From assembly GCA_041905525.1 (NCBI GenBank), contig JAYRKY010000013.1, positions 1 through 64,000 on the forward strand: DNA of 64,000 bases, read 5' to 3'. Both the position numbers and the translations under genes were made by a program. Positions 35,398 through 44,581 of this stretch are shown here, in pieces. Source of the stretch: SHVO01 sp041905525 (GTDB taxonomy: Bacteria; Pseudomonadota; Alphaproteobacteria; Rhodospirillales; Rhodospirillaceae). Positions within the stretch are counted from its first letter, which is position 1. Every line of letters starts with the position of its first letter. The notes below the pieces were generated by a model. That model made no database searches, was not told the origin of the DNA, and saw nothing but the letters and a program-made list of their open reading frames with translations.

Positions 35398-35458
35398 GTG
35401 ACGAACATTCTCACGCTCCGGCGTTGTCATAGGGACAGTTTGGACACGTGGGATTCAT

Positions 35459-35644
35459 ATGCAGTTCACCGAGGGCGAGATTGAACGCTCCGCCGCCCTT
35501 TTAGCGCAGAGATACGGCGCGGACGCGTTGCCCATGGCTACGCGCCGACTAAGGCAGCTTGCGAGGACCGATGATTCCGTTGGGGCCGAGGTTTGGCAGA
35601 GGATCGTGGACGCGCTCGAGAAAATCTCGCGGCCGCTGCATTAA
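35459..35644 (+). CDS. Small hypothetical protein (61 residues)
   Basis: A compact three-helix-like sequence with well-formed amphipathic repeats ('EGEIERSAALLAQRYG', 'ATRRLRQLARTDDSVGAEVWQRIVDALEKI'). The ribosome binding site is weak (GTGGGA). Codon use is normal for the window. No family recognised; it could be a small regulatory or DNA-associated protein, but nothing in the sequence shows it. Confidence 0.5.
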   Translation: MQFTEGEIERSAALLAQRYGADALPMATRRLRQLARTDDSVGAEVWQRIVDALEKISRPLH

Positions 35645-35781
35645 CGCACTTTTCTAGGCAACCCTGCGTTTTCACGTCCACAGCCATGCTCCTAGTAGAG
35701 GTGGCGCGGCGGGTCACGTTCGACTATACCTGCGCCACCCGGCGTCCTCATGTGGCGCACAATCCCCATTAAGGTTTCAAC

Positions 35782-37791
35782 GTGGCGTTTCCCCATACTA
35801 CTTCCGCGCTCGCGCGCGCTTTGACCGAGCGCGCCTACACCGATCCGACGGAGGTGCAAACCGCCGTTCTGGCGCCCGCGACCGCGGGTCGCGACCTTCT
35901 GGTGTCCGCGCAAACGGGATCGGGAAAGACGCTGGCTTTCGGGCTTTCCATCGCCGTCACATGCTTGGACGGCGCCGACGTATTGCCGCCCGCCGACAAT
36001 CCGCTAGCGCTCGTCGTCGCACCGACCCGTGAGCTTGCGCTGCAGGTTCAGCGCGAGCTCACTTGGCTTTACCAACATATCGGCGCGCGTATCGTGTCTT
36101 GTGTCGGGGGCATGGACCCTCGCGCCGAGCGGCGCGAACTGAACGCCGGCTGTCATTTCGTGGTGGGGACTCCCGGTCGCCTCCGCGATCACCTCGAGCG
36201 CGGGAGCCTGCGCGTTGGACAGCTGAAGGCCGTCGTTCTCGACGAGGCGGACGAGATGCTCGACCTCGGTTTCCGTGAGGATCTCGAGTTTATCTTGGAG
36301 GCGACACCCAAAGAGCGGCGGACGCTTCTTTTCTCGGCGACCTTGCCGCGCGACATCGTTGAGCTTGCAAAGAATTATCAGAACGACGCTTTGCGCATCC
36401 AGGCGGCCGGGGAAAAGCGCGCGCACGCCGACATCGAATACCGCGCCATGCGAATTGCCGCCCAGGACGGCGTGCACGCCGTCGTCAATATCATCCGCTT
36501 CATCGACTCGCCCGCATCGATCGTCTTCTGCAACACGCGTGACGGTGTTCGCCATCTTCACGCCGCGCTCGTCGAGCGCGGATTCTCGGCGGTTTCGTTG
36601 TCCGGGGAGTTCAGCCAGGAAGAGCGAAATCACGCGTTGCAGGCATTGCGCGACGGCCGCGCGCGCATTTGCGTGGCGACAGATGTGGCGGCGCGCGGGA
36701 TCGATCTTCCCAATCTCGGCTTGGTGGTTCACGCCGATCTTCCGAATGATGCGGAAACTCTCCAGCACCGCAGCGGCCGTACAGGCCGCGCGGGGCGTAA
36801 GGGAATCTCGATATTGCTGGTCACACCCGCCGTCCATCGAAAGGCGGAACGTCTGCTGGCCCACGCCAATATCAAAGCATCTTGGGTCAATGCGCCGTCC
36901 CCTGACGCCATCCGCCAACTCGACAATGTGCGCCTGCTGGAAAGCGTGCTGACCGCGGAAGCGGGGGAGGCGGAGGATTTCGAACTCGCCAAGCAGCTTC
37001 TTTCGCAGCGGTCAGCCGAGGAGATCGCCGCCGCTTTGGTACGCAGCTACCGCGCGCGGTTGCCGGCCCCCGAAGATCTCATGGACACCGGTATGCCGGA
37101 GAAGCGCGAACCGCGCAGCGGACTTGCGAGCGCCGAGTGGTTCCGCATGAATGTGGGCCGCCATCGCAAGGCTGATCCGAAGTGGCTGATCCCCGAAATC
37201 TGCCGCCAGGGGGGAGTCACAAAGCGCGAGATCGGCGCCATTCGCATCTTTGACGACGAGACCAAGTTCGAGATTGCGACTGAAGCTGCCGAAGCCTTCG
37301 CGGCCAAAGTCGCCAAGGTGACCAAAGGCGACATCCATATCTCGCCCAGTGACGCGCCGGCGGGTGGCGGTCACGTGCGGCGTACTACGCGCGAACATCG
37401 TCGCGACGATCGCGCGCCGCGCCCGGGTAAGGAGTTCCAGGGCAGAGGGTTCCGCGGCAAAAACTTCCGCGACAAAGACGGGCGCGACAAGGATTTCCGC
37501 GATAAGGACCGTGATAAGAAACCTTTCGGGGGAGATAAGCCCTTCGGCCGTAAGCGCGAAGATCGCGACGTCACTGCGCCGCGTGAGAACTTCGGCCACG
37601 CCCACCCGAAAGCGGCCCACCAAAAGCCGGCTCAAGACAATGGCGCGCGCAAACCAGGTCAAGAGCGGCCGGTGCACGGTAAACGACCACAAGGCAAGGA
37701 CCACGGGAAACCGAAGTGGGCCGGACACGGCAAAAGCCAATCGAAAGACGGCGTGAAACTGGATCGGAAGTTTCAGAAGCGTCCGAAGTAA
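35782..37791 (+). CDS. DEAD-box RNA helicase with DbpA-like RNA-binding domain
   Basis: 669 residues. Helicase motifs in order: AQTGSGKT (I), PTRELA (Ia), VGTPGR (Ib), DEAD (II), SAT (III), ATDVAARGID (V), HRSGRTGRAG (VI). At ~450-520 a DbpA RNA-binding domain is seen ('EWFRMNVGRHRKADPKWLIPEICRQGGVTKREIGAIRI'). The last ~130 residues are a very basic Gly/Lys/Asp-rich tail with repeated 'FRDKD'-like units. Expected roles are ribosome assembly and cold-shock RNA unwinding, as for CsdA/DeaD. Confidence 0.93.
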   Translation: MAFPHTTSALARALTERAYTDPTEVQTAVLAPATAGRDLLVSAQTGSGKTLAFGLSIAVTCLDGADVLPPADNPLALVVAPTRELALQVQRELTWLYQHIGARIVSCVGGMDPRAERRELNAGCHFVVGTPGRLRDHLERGSLRVGQLKAVVLDEADEMLDLGFREDLEFILEATPKERRTLLFSATLPRDIVELAKNYQNDALRIQAAGEKRAHADIEYRAMRIAAQDGVHAVVNIIRFIDSPASIVFCNTRDGVRHLHAALVERGFSAVSLSGEFSQEERNHALQALRDGRARICVATDVAARGIDLPNLGLVVHADLPNDAETLQHRSGRTGRAGRKGISILLVTPAVHRKAERLLAHANIKASWVNAPSPDAIRQLDNVRLLESVLTAEAGEAEDFELAKQLLSQRSAEEIAAALVRSYRARLPAPEDLMDTGMPEKREPRSGLASAEWFRMNVGRHRKADPKWLIPEICRQGGVTKREIGAIRIFDDETKFEIATEAAEAFAAKVAKVTKGDIHISPSDAPAGGGHVRRTTREHRRDDRAPRPGKEFQGRGFRGKNFRDKDGRDKDFRDKDRDKKPFGGDKPFGRKREDRDVTAPRENFGHAHPKAAHQKPAQDNGARKPGQERPVHGKRPQGKDHGKPKWAGHGKSQSKDGVKLDRKFQKRPK

Positions 37792-37899
37792 GGCGCCGGG
37801 GGGCTTGCTCATTCACTTTAACTTCGGCCGGCGCGGATCATGTCCATCGGTCTGCCGAGGGTGTGGAGGGCGACCGCGAACGGCAGTAAACTGACGCGT

Positions 37900-38399
37900 A
37901 TGACTCTTGCGATCTCAAAGGCCGATCTCAATGACGCTGCAGCCATTGCGGAGCTGGGACGCATCACGTTCGCGGAAACCTTCACGCACTACGAGCCTGA
38001 AGACCTCGCAGCCTTTCTGGAAGAGAAGTATCAACCCAAGATCTTTCGGGAAATCATCGCCTCGCCCGAGGAGATGATCTTCAAGGCCACCCTCGAGGAC
38101 AAACTGGTCGGATATGCGCACGCCGGCCGTTGTGCGCTTCCCCATCCCGATGTCACAGCAAACTGCGGAGAGTTGAAGCGCCTCTACGTCAAAGTGGGTC
38201 ATCAGGGCGCTGGGATCGGTAGCGGCCTGCTTACCGCAGCCCTCGATTGGCTGGTGCGGCCTGGGCGCAAGATTTGGATCGGCGTCTGAACTTTCGTGCC
38301 CAAAAGCTTTACGAAAGCCATGGTTTCAGAAAAGTCGGAGACTATAAGTTTGCCGTCGGAAAGGCTCTCGACGAAGAATTTATTCTGATGCGGGAATAG
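37900..38399 (+). pseudogene. GNAT acetyltransferase broken by a frameshift
   Basis: From ATG 37900 ('MTLAISKADLNDAAAIAELGRITFAETF') the frame gives a normal GNAT N-terminus and acetyl-CoA loop ('VKVGHQGAGIGSGLLTAALDWL') but ends at TGA 38287 after 'KIWIGV'. The missing C-terminus continues at once in another frame: 'NFRAQKLYESHGFRKVGDYKFAVG' to a TAG at 38397-38399. Homologues have about three residues (W-x-E type) at the junction, so a small deletion of around seven bases explains it. Either a recent pseudogene or a sequence error. Confidence 0.8.
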
Positions 38400-38597
38400 T
38401 GAGGTATAACGCCTGCACGTGCCGATTGTTCCCTCACGCCTGCGAACTTCTCCGCGTTGAAAATCCGCCGACTCAAAATATATAGACTCCAGTAGGCGGG
38501 CGCGCGCGACGCCGGATGTCAGGCCTTTAGGAGTAGGGCGATCCAACAGCCATCAGCTGGGGACAGCACAAAGGTTGCGAAGAAGGACTCGTGCACC

Positions 38598-38951
38598 GTG
38601 CTTGTGGTGGACGACGAGACCCTTGTGCGCGCTCTTGTGAGCGAGATGTTGCGCGAGCTTGGTTATGCTGTGTGCGAAGCAAACTCGGCGAAGAGCGCGC
38701 TCGCGCTGATCAAGAAGGGAGCGTCGATCGCTACCGTCATCACCGACATTCGCATGCCGGACATCTCGGGTATCGAACTGGCAGGTCTTATTCGCCGGGC
38801 GCGCCCTGAGGTGCGCGTCATTTACATGACCGCATACGCCAAGGAAGCGGCACAGAGTGGCAGTCAGTTGCTGCAGCATGACGTGCTGGTTAAGCCGTTC
38901 ACTTTCGGCCAGCTCGAAAGTGTGATGATTGAGCGCCTTCAAAAACACTAG
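38598..38951 (+). CDS. Stand-alone response regulator receiver (CheY-like)
   Basis: 117 residues with a complete receiver domain: acidic pair Asp5/Asp6, phospho-acceptor Asp50 in 'TDIRMPD', Thr78 and Lys99 in 'LVKPF'. There is no output domain and no histidine kinase beside it, so it acts through protein contacts or phosphate relay. The start is a GTG at 38598 with AAGGA about ten bases upstream; no ATG is available in frame. It shares four bases tail to tail with the PLP lyase. Confidence 0.88.
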   Translation: MLVVDDETLVRALVSEMLRELGYAVCEANSAKSALALIKKGASIATVITDIRMPDISGIELAGLIRRARPEVRVIYMTAYAKEAAQSGSQLLQHDVLVKPFTFGQLESVMIERLQKH

Positions 38952-40012
38952 GCGCTGCGATCGATCACCGGACCTTCTGTCGCGATGACGAGCGCGCGGT
39001 GTGATGCACTGGCGCGAAAAGCCGCAAAGCCCGCTGCGCCGGATGGCGTGGTCATGATCCCATAGTTCAAATCGAGGTCGTGTTGCCCGGCGACCGCCTC
39101 TGCGTCGCTCACCGTCTGGTATTCCACTTCGCAGCGCCGCAAAGTATCGAACGCGATGAGGGACGGCTCCTTGCAGTCCAGACGGCCCATATTCGAGACC
39201 GGCCCATCGACAATCACGGGCCGCCCATTTCGCGCACTCTCGCGCAGACACGGGGCGGCCTCCGGTTCAACGACGACAATCCGCGGTTGGACAGACCAGT
39301 TTTTGCGGATCATGTAAGCGATGGCGCCCGCGAGACCGCCGACGCCGGCCTGCACAAAAACGTCCGTCGGCCACGATCCCCGCTCTTCGAAGGATAGCCG
39401 GAGTTCCTCCGCCATGACGGTGTATCCCTCCATCACCAACGCCGGAGCCTGGTGATAGCCAGGCCATGATGCGTCGGCGAGGAGGATCCCGCCGGTCTCC
39501 CGCGCGTCCTTGCCGGCTGCGGCGACACTTTCTTCATAAGTTTTCCCCGACCGAACCACCTGCGCGCCCTGTGCCGCGAGCCGATCTGCGAAAGTTTGCG
39601 AGACGGTCGCTGAGAGATACACGCGCGCGCGAGCCCCGACGTGCTTCGCTCCGGCCGCTACCGCCATTCCATGGTTTCCCGCACTCGCGCAAACAAACGT
39701 GATACTGCCTGCAAAGGTGCGGAGCCGAGAGTCCCTGACGTCGGCGGGCATCGGTTCGCCGGTCGCTGTAGTCCATCGCTCTCGTAAAAGTTCGGCGACG
39801 GCGAAGGGGCCGCCCAGCGCTTTGAACGCGCCAAGCCCCATGCGTTCGGTTTCATCCTTAATGAAAAGGGTGGTCGAGGCCGTCTCGAAAACGTGTAGCG
39901 GCGTCGGCCGGTAGATCGGCCACTGCTTGAGAAACAAAAGCACACGGGCCGGATCGGGTGAGAAGGGAGCGGGGTCCACGATCCTAGTCCAGAAAAGAAA
40001 GTTGCGGGACAC
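38948..40012 (-). CDS. PLP-dependent diaminopropionate ammonia-lyase-like enzyme
   Basis: 354 residues, fold type II PLP enzyme. The PLP Lys lies in 'GLGAFKALGGPFAVAELL' and the phosphate-binding loop in 'VCASAGNHGMAVAAGAKHVGARARVYL', both close to diaminopropionate ammonia-lyase (DpaL/YgeX), which breaks 2,3-diaminopropionate to pyruvate and ammonia; threonine/serine dehydratases are the alternative. Its GTG start at 40012 lies inside the DUF952 gene (29-base overlap); a GTG at 39979 would remove it. Last gene of the minus-strand envelope cluster. Confidence 0.8.
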   Translation of the reverse strand: MSRNFLFWTRIVDPAPFSPDPARVLLFLKQWPIYRPTPLHVFETASTTLFIKDETERMGLGAFKALGGPFAVAELLRERWTTATGEPMPADVRDSRLRTFAGSITFVCASAGNHGMAVAAGAKHVGARARVYLSATVSQTFADRLAAQGAQVVRSGKTYEESVAAAGKDARETGGILLADASWPGYHQAPALVMEGYTVMAEELRLSFEERGSWPTDVFVQAGVGGLAGAIAYMIRKNWSVQPRIVVVEPEAAPCLRESARNGRPVIVDGPVSNMGRLDCKEPSLIAFDTLRRCEVEYQTVSDAEAVAGQHDLDLNYGIMTTPSGAAGFAAFRASASHRALVIATEGPVIDRSA

Positions 40013-40325
40013 CGTCGATGTTCAGCGGAGCCTCATGCACCGCGACGACGTTTTCGGTCGGTAGCTTGGCATAAAGGTGCGGGAAAAGCTGGCCTCCCCG
40101 CGATGGTTCCCACACCAAGTCAGAGCCAAGCTTCTCCGCGTCGACCTCAAGGACGACGAGATCCGCGATGCCCTTAAAATGCAAGCGCGCGGTCTCCTGC
40201 GCCTGCAATGCTGTCGAGAAGTGGATGTATCCGTCGCGATGATCGATCCCGGATCCTTCGAACACGCCTGCGGTTTGGGCCGCGCGCCACTCATCGCGGC
40301 GCAGGATTTTAAAGACGGATGCCAT
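39984..40325 (-). CDS. DUF952 domain protein
   Basis: 113 residues from ATG 40325 ('MASVFKILRRDEWRAAQTAGVFEGSGIDHRDGYIHFSTALQ'), the full DUF952 domain with 'FPHLYAKLPTENVVAVHEAP' at the end. The family is common near glutathione transferase and dehydrogenase genes and its function is not known. It starts two bases after the MotB-like stop and overlaps the lyase gene. Confidence 0.85.
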   Translation of the reverse strand: MASVFKILRRDEWRAAQTAGVFEGSGIDHRDGYIHFSTALQAQETARLHFKGIADLVVLEVDAEKLGSDLVWEPSRGGQLFPHLYAKLPTENVVAVHEAPLNIDGVPQLSFLD

Positions 40326-40327
40326 CG

Positions 40328-41530
40328 TTACCGTTGGTCGAGCTTCAGTTCGATCCGGCGGTTGCGAGCCCGCGCGGTCACGTCGTTGCCGGGATCGATC
40401 GGTTGATATTCCCCGAAGCCGGCGGCGGCGAGCCGATCGGCCGGTACACCCTGCGTGATCAGGTAGCGCACAACGGAGATCGCGCGTGCGGCCGACAACT
40501 CCCAGTTCGAGCGGAACTGCGCCGTGTTGATCGGGGCGGTATCCGTATGCCCGTCCACGCGGAGAATCCAATTGATGTCCGAGGGAATGCGGGTGGAGAC
40601 GTCGAGCAGGGTGCGCGCGAGTTGGGCGAGCTGACGTTGGCCCTCGAGACCCAAGTCAGCGGATCCGGAGGTGAAGAGCACCTCGGATTGGAAGACAAAT
40701 CTATCTCCAACGATCATGACGCCGGGGCGGGTACCCAGGATATCGCGTAAGCGTCCGAAGAACTCCGATCGAGAGCGTTGCAGTTCCTGCACCTTTCCCG
40801 CCAGCGCGCGGTTCATTCGCCGACCCAGATCCGAGATCTGCGCCTTCTGCTCGGCGGTGAGCTTGTCCGACGCATCCAACGTCGCCGTTAGCTTCTCCAA
40901 CTCTCTCTGCATGTCTTGCAGCTGCTGGCTCATCAGGGCGGCCGCCGCCTGGGCCTCCACGGTCAGAGCGCGTTCTTTCGCAATCTCACCATCTGTCTTG
41001 GCCGTTTGGGCCCCCAGTTCGCTGATCTGCTTTTCCAGGTTGGCCTTCAAGGCCTCCATCGCCTTGATGTTCTGTTGGAGGAGCGCGAGCTGCTGAGCCT
41101 GCTGCTTGATCGTCGTGCTCTGGTCGGCGCCCGCTTTATTCAGCGCCGCGATTTCGGCGTTGCGGGCGGCAATGTCGGCGGTCGCCGCATTCAGCTTTGA
41201 CGTCAGCTGCTCGTTATCCAGCTTCACTTGCGCCAGAATATCGAGTTGTTGGTTTGCAGCCTGCAGGTCCGTCGACAGCCGCCCGATCGTCAGCTCAAGA
41301 TCGCCGCGGGCCTTGCGTTCGATATTCAGCATATCTGTCAGGCTGGCCATCTGCGAATTCAATGACGCAAGAGCGCTGTCGCGGGACTGGAGGGCCTGTC
41401 CGAGCAGCGCCTGCCCCAGCACGAAAACCAAAAGCACAAAGATAATGATAATCAACAGGGTGGAGAGCGCATCCACCCAGCCCGGCCAGGCATCTATGAC
41501 TGTTCGTCTACGGCGCAGGAAACCGGCCAT
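40328..41530 (-). CDS. MotB/OmpA-like peptidoglycan-binding stator protein
   Basis: 400 residues: short cytoplasmic start, one helix with an Asp at its beginning ('WVDALSTLLIIIIFVLLVFVL', Asp20, equivalent to the proton-binding Asp of MotB), a coiled coil of ~200 residues and a C-terminal OmpA-type domain ('DINWILRVDGHTDTAP', 'RARNRRIELKL'). With the MotA/ExbB-like gene seven bases upstream it should form a proton-driven complex tied to peptidoglycan. No flagellar genes surround it. Confidence 0.87.
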   Translation of the reverse strand: MAGFLRRRRTVIDAWPGWVDALSTLLIIIIFVLLVFVLGQALLGQALQSRDSALASLNSQMASLTDMLNIERKARGDLELTIGRLSTDLQAANQQLDILAQVKLDNEQLTSKLNAATADIAARNAEIAALNKAGADQSTTIKQQAQQLALLQQNIKAMEALKANLEKQISELGAQTAKTDGEIAKERALTVEAQAAAALMSQQLQDMQRELEKLTATLDASDKLTAEQKAQISDLGRRMNRALAGKVQELQRSRSEFFGRLRDILGTRPGVMIVGDRFVFQSEVLFTSGSADLGLEGQRQLAQLARTLLDVSTRIPSDINWILRVDGHTDTAPINTAQFRSNWELSAARAISVVRYLITQGVPADRLAAAGFGEYQPIDPGNDVTARARNRRIELKLDQR

Positions 41531-41536
41531 CGTGCG

Positions 41537-42736
41537 TTAGGACCCCGCGCTTTCACGCGATCCTGCGGTTGCGATCGTCTTAGCCAGGAGTTTGATCTCG
41601 CCGCGAATTTCGCGAACGATTTCCTCGCGGCCTGATGTGACCGACGAGGCGAGCCGCGTTAAGGCGCTGTCGATGTTACGAATGTGACCGCGTGTGACGT
41701 CGTCCATGCCGCCCGCATTCGAAATCGTGGGTGAGGCGACGGCGGACGCGATATCACTCATACTCCGCACGATGGCCGAGAGATCGCGCTGTCCTTCCGC
41801 AAGGCGGAGGAGCACTTGCTGTTCTGCGCGCATCTGATCGGCCAGGATCGAAAGCTTATCGTTCAATTGATGAAGTTGCTCATTGCCGGCGACACGACTT
41901 TGTTCTCCGCGCGCCATGATGTTCTGCAGTTCTTGGAGGCTCTCCGCGGTTTGTTCGAGGAGCGCCTCGGTGTAGGCGGAGACACCTTGCTCGCCTTCGC
42001 CGCCCATACCGCCGGAGGAAAGCTTAGTGACGCCGGAAAGCCACTCCTCGAGATCGTTATAGAACGCGTTCTGAGCTTGTCCGGCTTGCAGGTCGAGGAA
42101 TCCGAGCGCCAGGGAGCCGCCGAGACCGAAGAGAGACGATGAAAACGCGGTGCCCATGCCGGAGAGCGGCGCTTCAAGCCCGGATTTCAGATTATTGAAC
42201 ACCGTCGCCATGTCTTCGCCGGTGACGGACAGATTGCGGATCACGTCGGCGATGGAGTTGATTGTCCCGAGCAATCCCCAGAACGTACCGAGCAGGCCGA
42301 GGAAAATGCAAAGCCCCGTAAAGTAGCGTGACAATTCGCGGCTCTCTTCGAGGCGCGAGCCGATGCCGTCGAGAAGGGTGCGCATGACCGGCGCACTGAT
42401 CGATAAGCGGCCACGTGTCCGCTTCTCCTGCAGCATCCGCGCCATCGGCGACAGTAGCTTGAGTTTGCTTTCGTTGGGATGAAGCCGCTCGTCGGTGAGG
42501 CCGTCGCTCTGGCTTGTAGTCTGGAAGCTTTCGATCCATTCGGCTTCCGGCGCGATTTGCAACACCTGACGGAAATTGAGAATGATGCCGGTCAGGATCA
42601 CGCCGAAGATCAGGGTGTTGAGAACCGGGTTGACCAGAAAGATGTTGAGCAGCTGCGGCGCAACGAAGGCCGCTCCCGCGCCGACGACGGCGAGGAAGAT
42701 GATCATACGGGTGAGGTAGGTCTTGGTATCGGTCAT
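41537..42736 (-). CDS. MotA/TolQ/ExbB-type proton channel protein
   Basis: 399 residues with three or four helices. The ExbB signature 'YFTGLCIFLGLLGTFWGLLGTI' is at ~140-165 and the paired helix 'SGMGTAFSSSLFGLGGSLALGFLDL' follows. A ~170-residue C-terminal coiled extension ('LHQLNDKLSILADQMRAEQQVL') exceeds normal ExbB/TolQ. Partner of the MotB-like protein. The pair is probably a non-flagellar energised envelope system as in other alphaproteobacteria; its target is unknown. Confidence 0.87.
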   Translation of the reverse strand: MTDTKTYLTRMIIFLAVVGAGAAFVAPQLLNIFLVNPVLNTLIFGVILTGIILNFRQVLQIAPEAEWIESFQTTSQSDGLTDERLHPNESKLKLLSPMARMLQEKRTRGRLSISAPVMRTLLDGIGSRLEESRELSRYFTGLCIFLGLLGTFWGLLGTINSIADVIRNLSVTGEDMATVFNNLKSGLEAPLSGMGTAFSSSLFGLGGSLALGFLDLQAGQAQNAFYNDLEEWLSGVTKLSSGGMGGEGEQGVSAYTEALLEQTAESLQELQNIMARGEQSRVAGNEQLHQLNDKLSILADQMRAEQQVLLRLAEGQRDLSAIVRSMSDIASAVASPTISNAGGMDDVTRGHIRNIDSALTRLASSVTSGREEIVREIRGEIKLLAKTIATAGSRESAGS

Positions 42737-42845
42737 CCGTGTTCCTTTACCCGGCGCGCGCGCAGCGTGTGGGTAGCCGGAGAGTCACAATTGAATGCGG
42801 CAATGCTAGGGCGCGTGCGGCCCGGGCAGGGCAACCCTGTAACAC

Positions 42846-44381
42846 CTAGCGGCGGACGAGCAGCACGTCGACGCGATCGGGCGCGCCGCCGCCGGATTGT
42901 TCGCCAAGAGCGCGCAGATTGATCCGCGTCGACTCAACGCCGGCCGCAAGCAATTCCTTGCGTACGTTCACGCCGCGCTCCGTCGATAAACGCCGCGACC
43001 GGCTTACGCTCTTCTGCGGGTCCGATGCATAGGCGATCAATTCAACGCGCAATGCGGGATCCTTCGCCATCTGCGCCGCAAGGGCCTTGAGGTTGGAGTT
43101 GGCATCGGACGGGACGGCCGACGCACCGACATCGAATGAGATCGTGAAAATATCGGGTTGACGCGGCGTTGGGGCCTTCGGCGCCGAGGGCGGAAGTGCC
43201 GCGACCTGTGTTTCTTTGGCCGGTTCCGCAGCCGCGGGAGGCGGCGTCGGCACCAATGTCGCCGGTGCAGCGGCGACAGTTTTAGCGGCCGGGGCGGCGG
43301 CCGGCGGAGTCAGAGGAGTTGGCGCGCTCGTCGCGACGCCGGGCGAACCCTTTGCGGCTGGGGGCGCAGTGGCCGACGCAGGCGCTTTTACGGCGGCCGG
43401 TGCTAGCGTCGCCGGAGGCGCCGCTGGTTTCGCGGCGGCTGCTGCCGGTGCGGGCGGCGGCGGTGCGGCGGGCTTGGCCGCTTGTGGCGCTGGAGGGGCA
43501 GGAGCACTTGTGGCGGGAGCCGGAGGCGCGGCCGGTTTGGACGCCGCAGGCTGGGCGGGCGCCGTCGTGGGCGCCGTGGGCGCTGTCGTCTGTGCTTGCG
43601 GCTTAATGGCCGCCATCTGAACGGGTTTGGCTGGGGTGGCCGGTGCAGGAACGACAGGTGTCGCGGCTGGGGCCGTCGGTTTTGCCGCCGGAGATGCGCT
43701 CGCCGTTTGAGCTGCAGGTTTCGCAGGCGCTGGCGAAGCGCTGGGCGGCGGCGACGAGGGTTTCGGCGGCGGAGCTGCGGCGGTTTGGCTCGCGGCAGGG
43801 GCCGGCTTCGCCGCGGGCGGTGTCGCGGCGGGCGCAGCCTTCGCCGTTGCAGGCGGAGTGTTTGCTGCGGCGGGCGGCGGCGTACTCGGGGCCGCCGGTT
43901 TTGCTGACGCGGCCGGCTTTGCCGCAGGCGGGGCAGGCGGCTTCACAGGCTCGACGGCGATAGGCGCGCTCGGCTTGCTCTGCTCGGGCGCTACCGCGCG
44001 CGCCATTTGGATCGGCGCACTGTTGATCGGCGCGACGCCCGGCGGCGGGCGAAGGCGGATTGCCTGAGGACGCGCAATGGCGGGCGCCACGCCGGCGGGT
44101 GGGCGCAGGATCACGCGTCCGCTGGCACCGCCTGCTGCGGGGCGGGCCGCGAGATTCATACCGACGCCCGGGACCAAGAGGCGGCGGCCGCTGGCGGCCG
44201 TGTCTCCATCCAACACCGAAAGATCAACGGAAACGGAGGAATCGCTGCGGGTCGCGGAGGCGGCGGCTTTCGCGGTCGGAATCCCGTCCGCATGCGCGGG
44301 CACTGCGGCGGCCAAAATAATGGTCAACGTCCACAGGCTCGACGTCCGGAGCAGCTTCACTCTGCTGGTGACGTTTTTCAT
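42846..44381 (-). CDS. Pro/Ala-rich OmpA-domain protein
   Basis: 511 residues from ATG 44381, which gives a normal signal peptide ('SSLWTLTIILAAAVPAHA'); a longer frame reaches 44483. Residues ~110-400 are almost only Ala, Pro and Lys, a wall-spanning, extended segment. The C-terminal ~100 residues are OmpA-like ('FTISFDVGASAVPSDANSNLKALA', 'RRLSTERGVNVRKELLAAGV'). It likely reaches through the periplasm to peptidoglycan. First gene of the MotA/MotB-like cluster; strong base-composition bias produces antisense Arg/Gly frames that are not genes. Confidence 0.82.
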   Translation of the reverse strand: MKNVTSRVKLLRTSSLWTLTIILAAAVPAHADGIPTAKAAASATRSDSSVSVDLSVLDGDTAASGRRLLVPGVGMNLAARPAAGGASGRVILRPPAGVAPAIARPQAIRLRPPPGVAPINSAPIQMARAVAPEQSKPSAPIAVEPVKPPAPPAAKPAASAKPAAPSTPPPAAANTPPATAKAAPAATPPAAKPAPAASQTAAAPPPKPSSPPPSASPAPAKPAAQTASASPAAKPTAPAATPVVPAPATPAKPVQMAAIKPQAQTTAPTAPTTAPAQPAASKPAAPPAPATSAPAPPAPQAAKPAAPPPPAPAAAAAKPAAPPATLAPAAVKAPASATAPPAAKGSPGVATSAPTPLTPPAAAPAAKTVAAAPATLVPTPPPAAAEPAKETQVAALPPSAPKAPTPRQPDIFTISFDVGASAVPSDANSNLKALAAQMAKDPALRVELIAYASDPQKSVSRSRRLSTERGVNVRKELLAAGVESTRINLRALGEQSGGGAPDRVDVLLVRR

Positions 44382-44581
44382 GCGTTTCACGTTCGGCCCC
44401 CACACATACCACGTTGGCCCGCGTTTTCTGCGTTGACCAAAGTCGTTGAAAAATCTTCGCTTTGGCCTTTTCCCCAGGCCCAAAACTACAACAGCCGTCT
44501 CTATCGAGACAACTGATTCAGGCCCGTTACGGCCAATCTGCCAGATATAGTATGCGGGAGGTCAATTGCTGGTTAACAAGC

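Noticed and set aside
40328..42736. Flagellar motor genes motA/motB
   Set aside because: The channel signature is ExbB-like, both proteins have long coiled extensions, and no flagellar gene is nearby.
43158..44067. Arg/Gly- and Ala/Gly-rich plus-strand frames
   Set aside because: Products of the strong Ala/Pro codon bias of the OmpA-domain gene on the minus strand.
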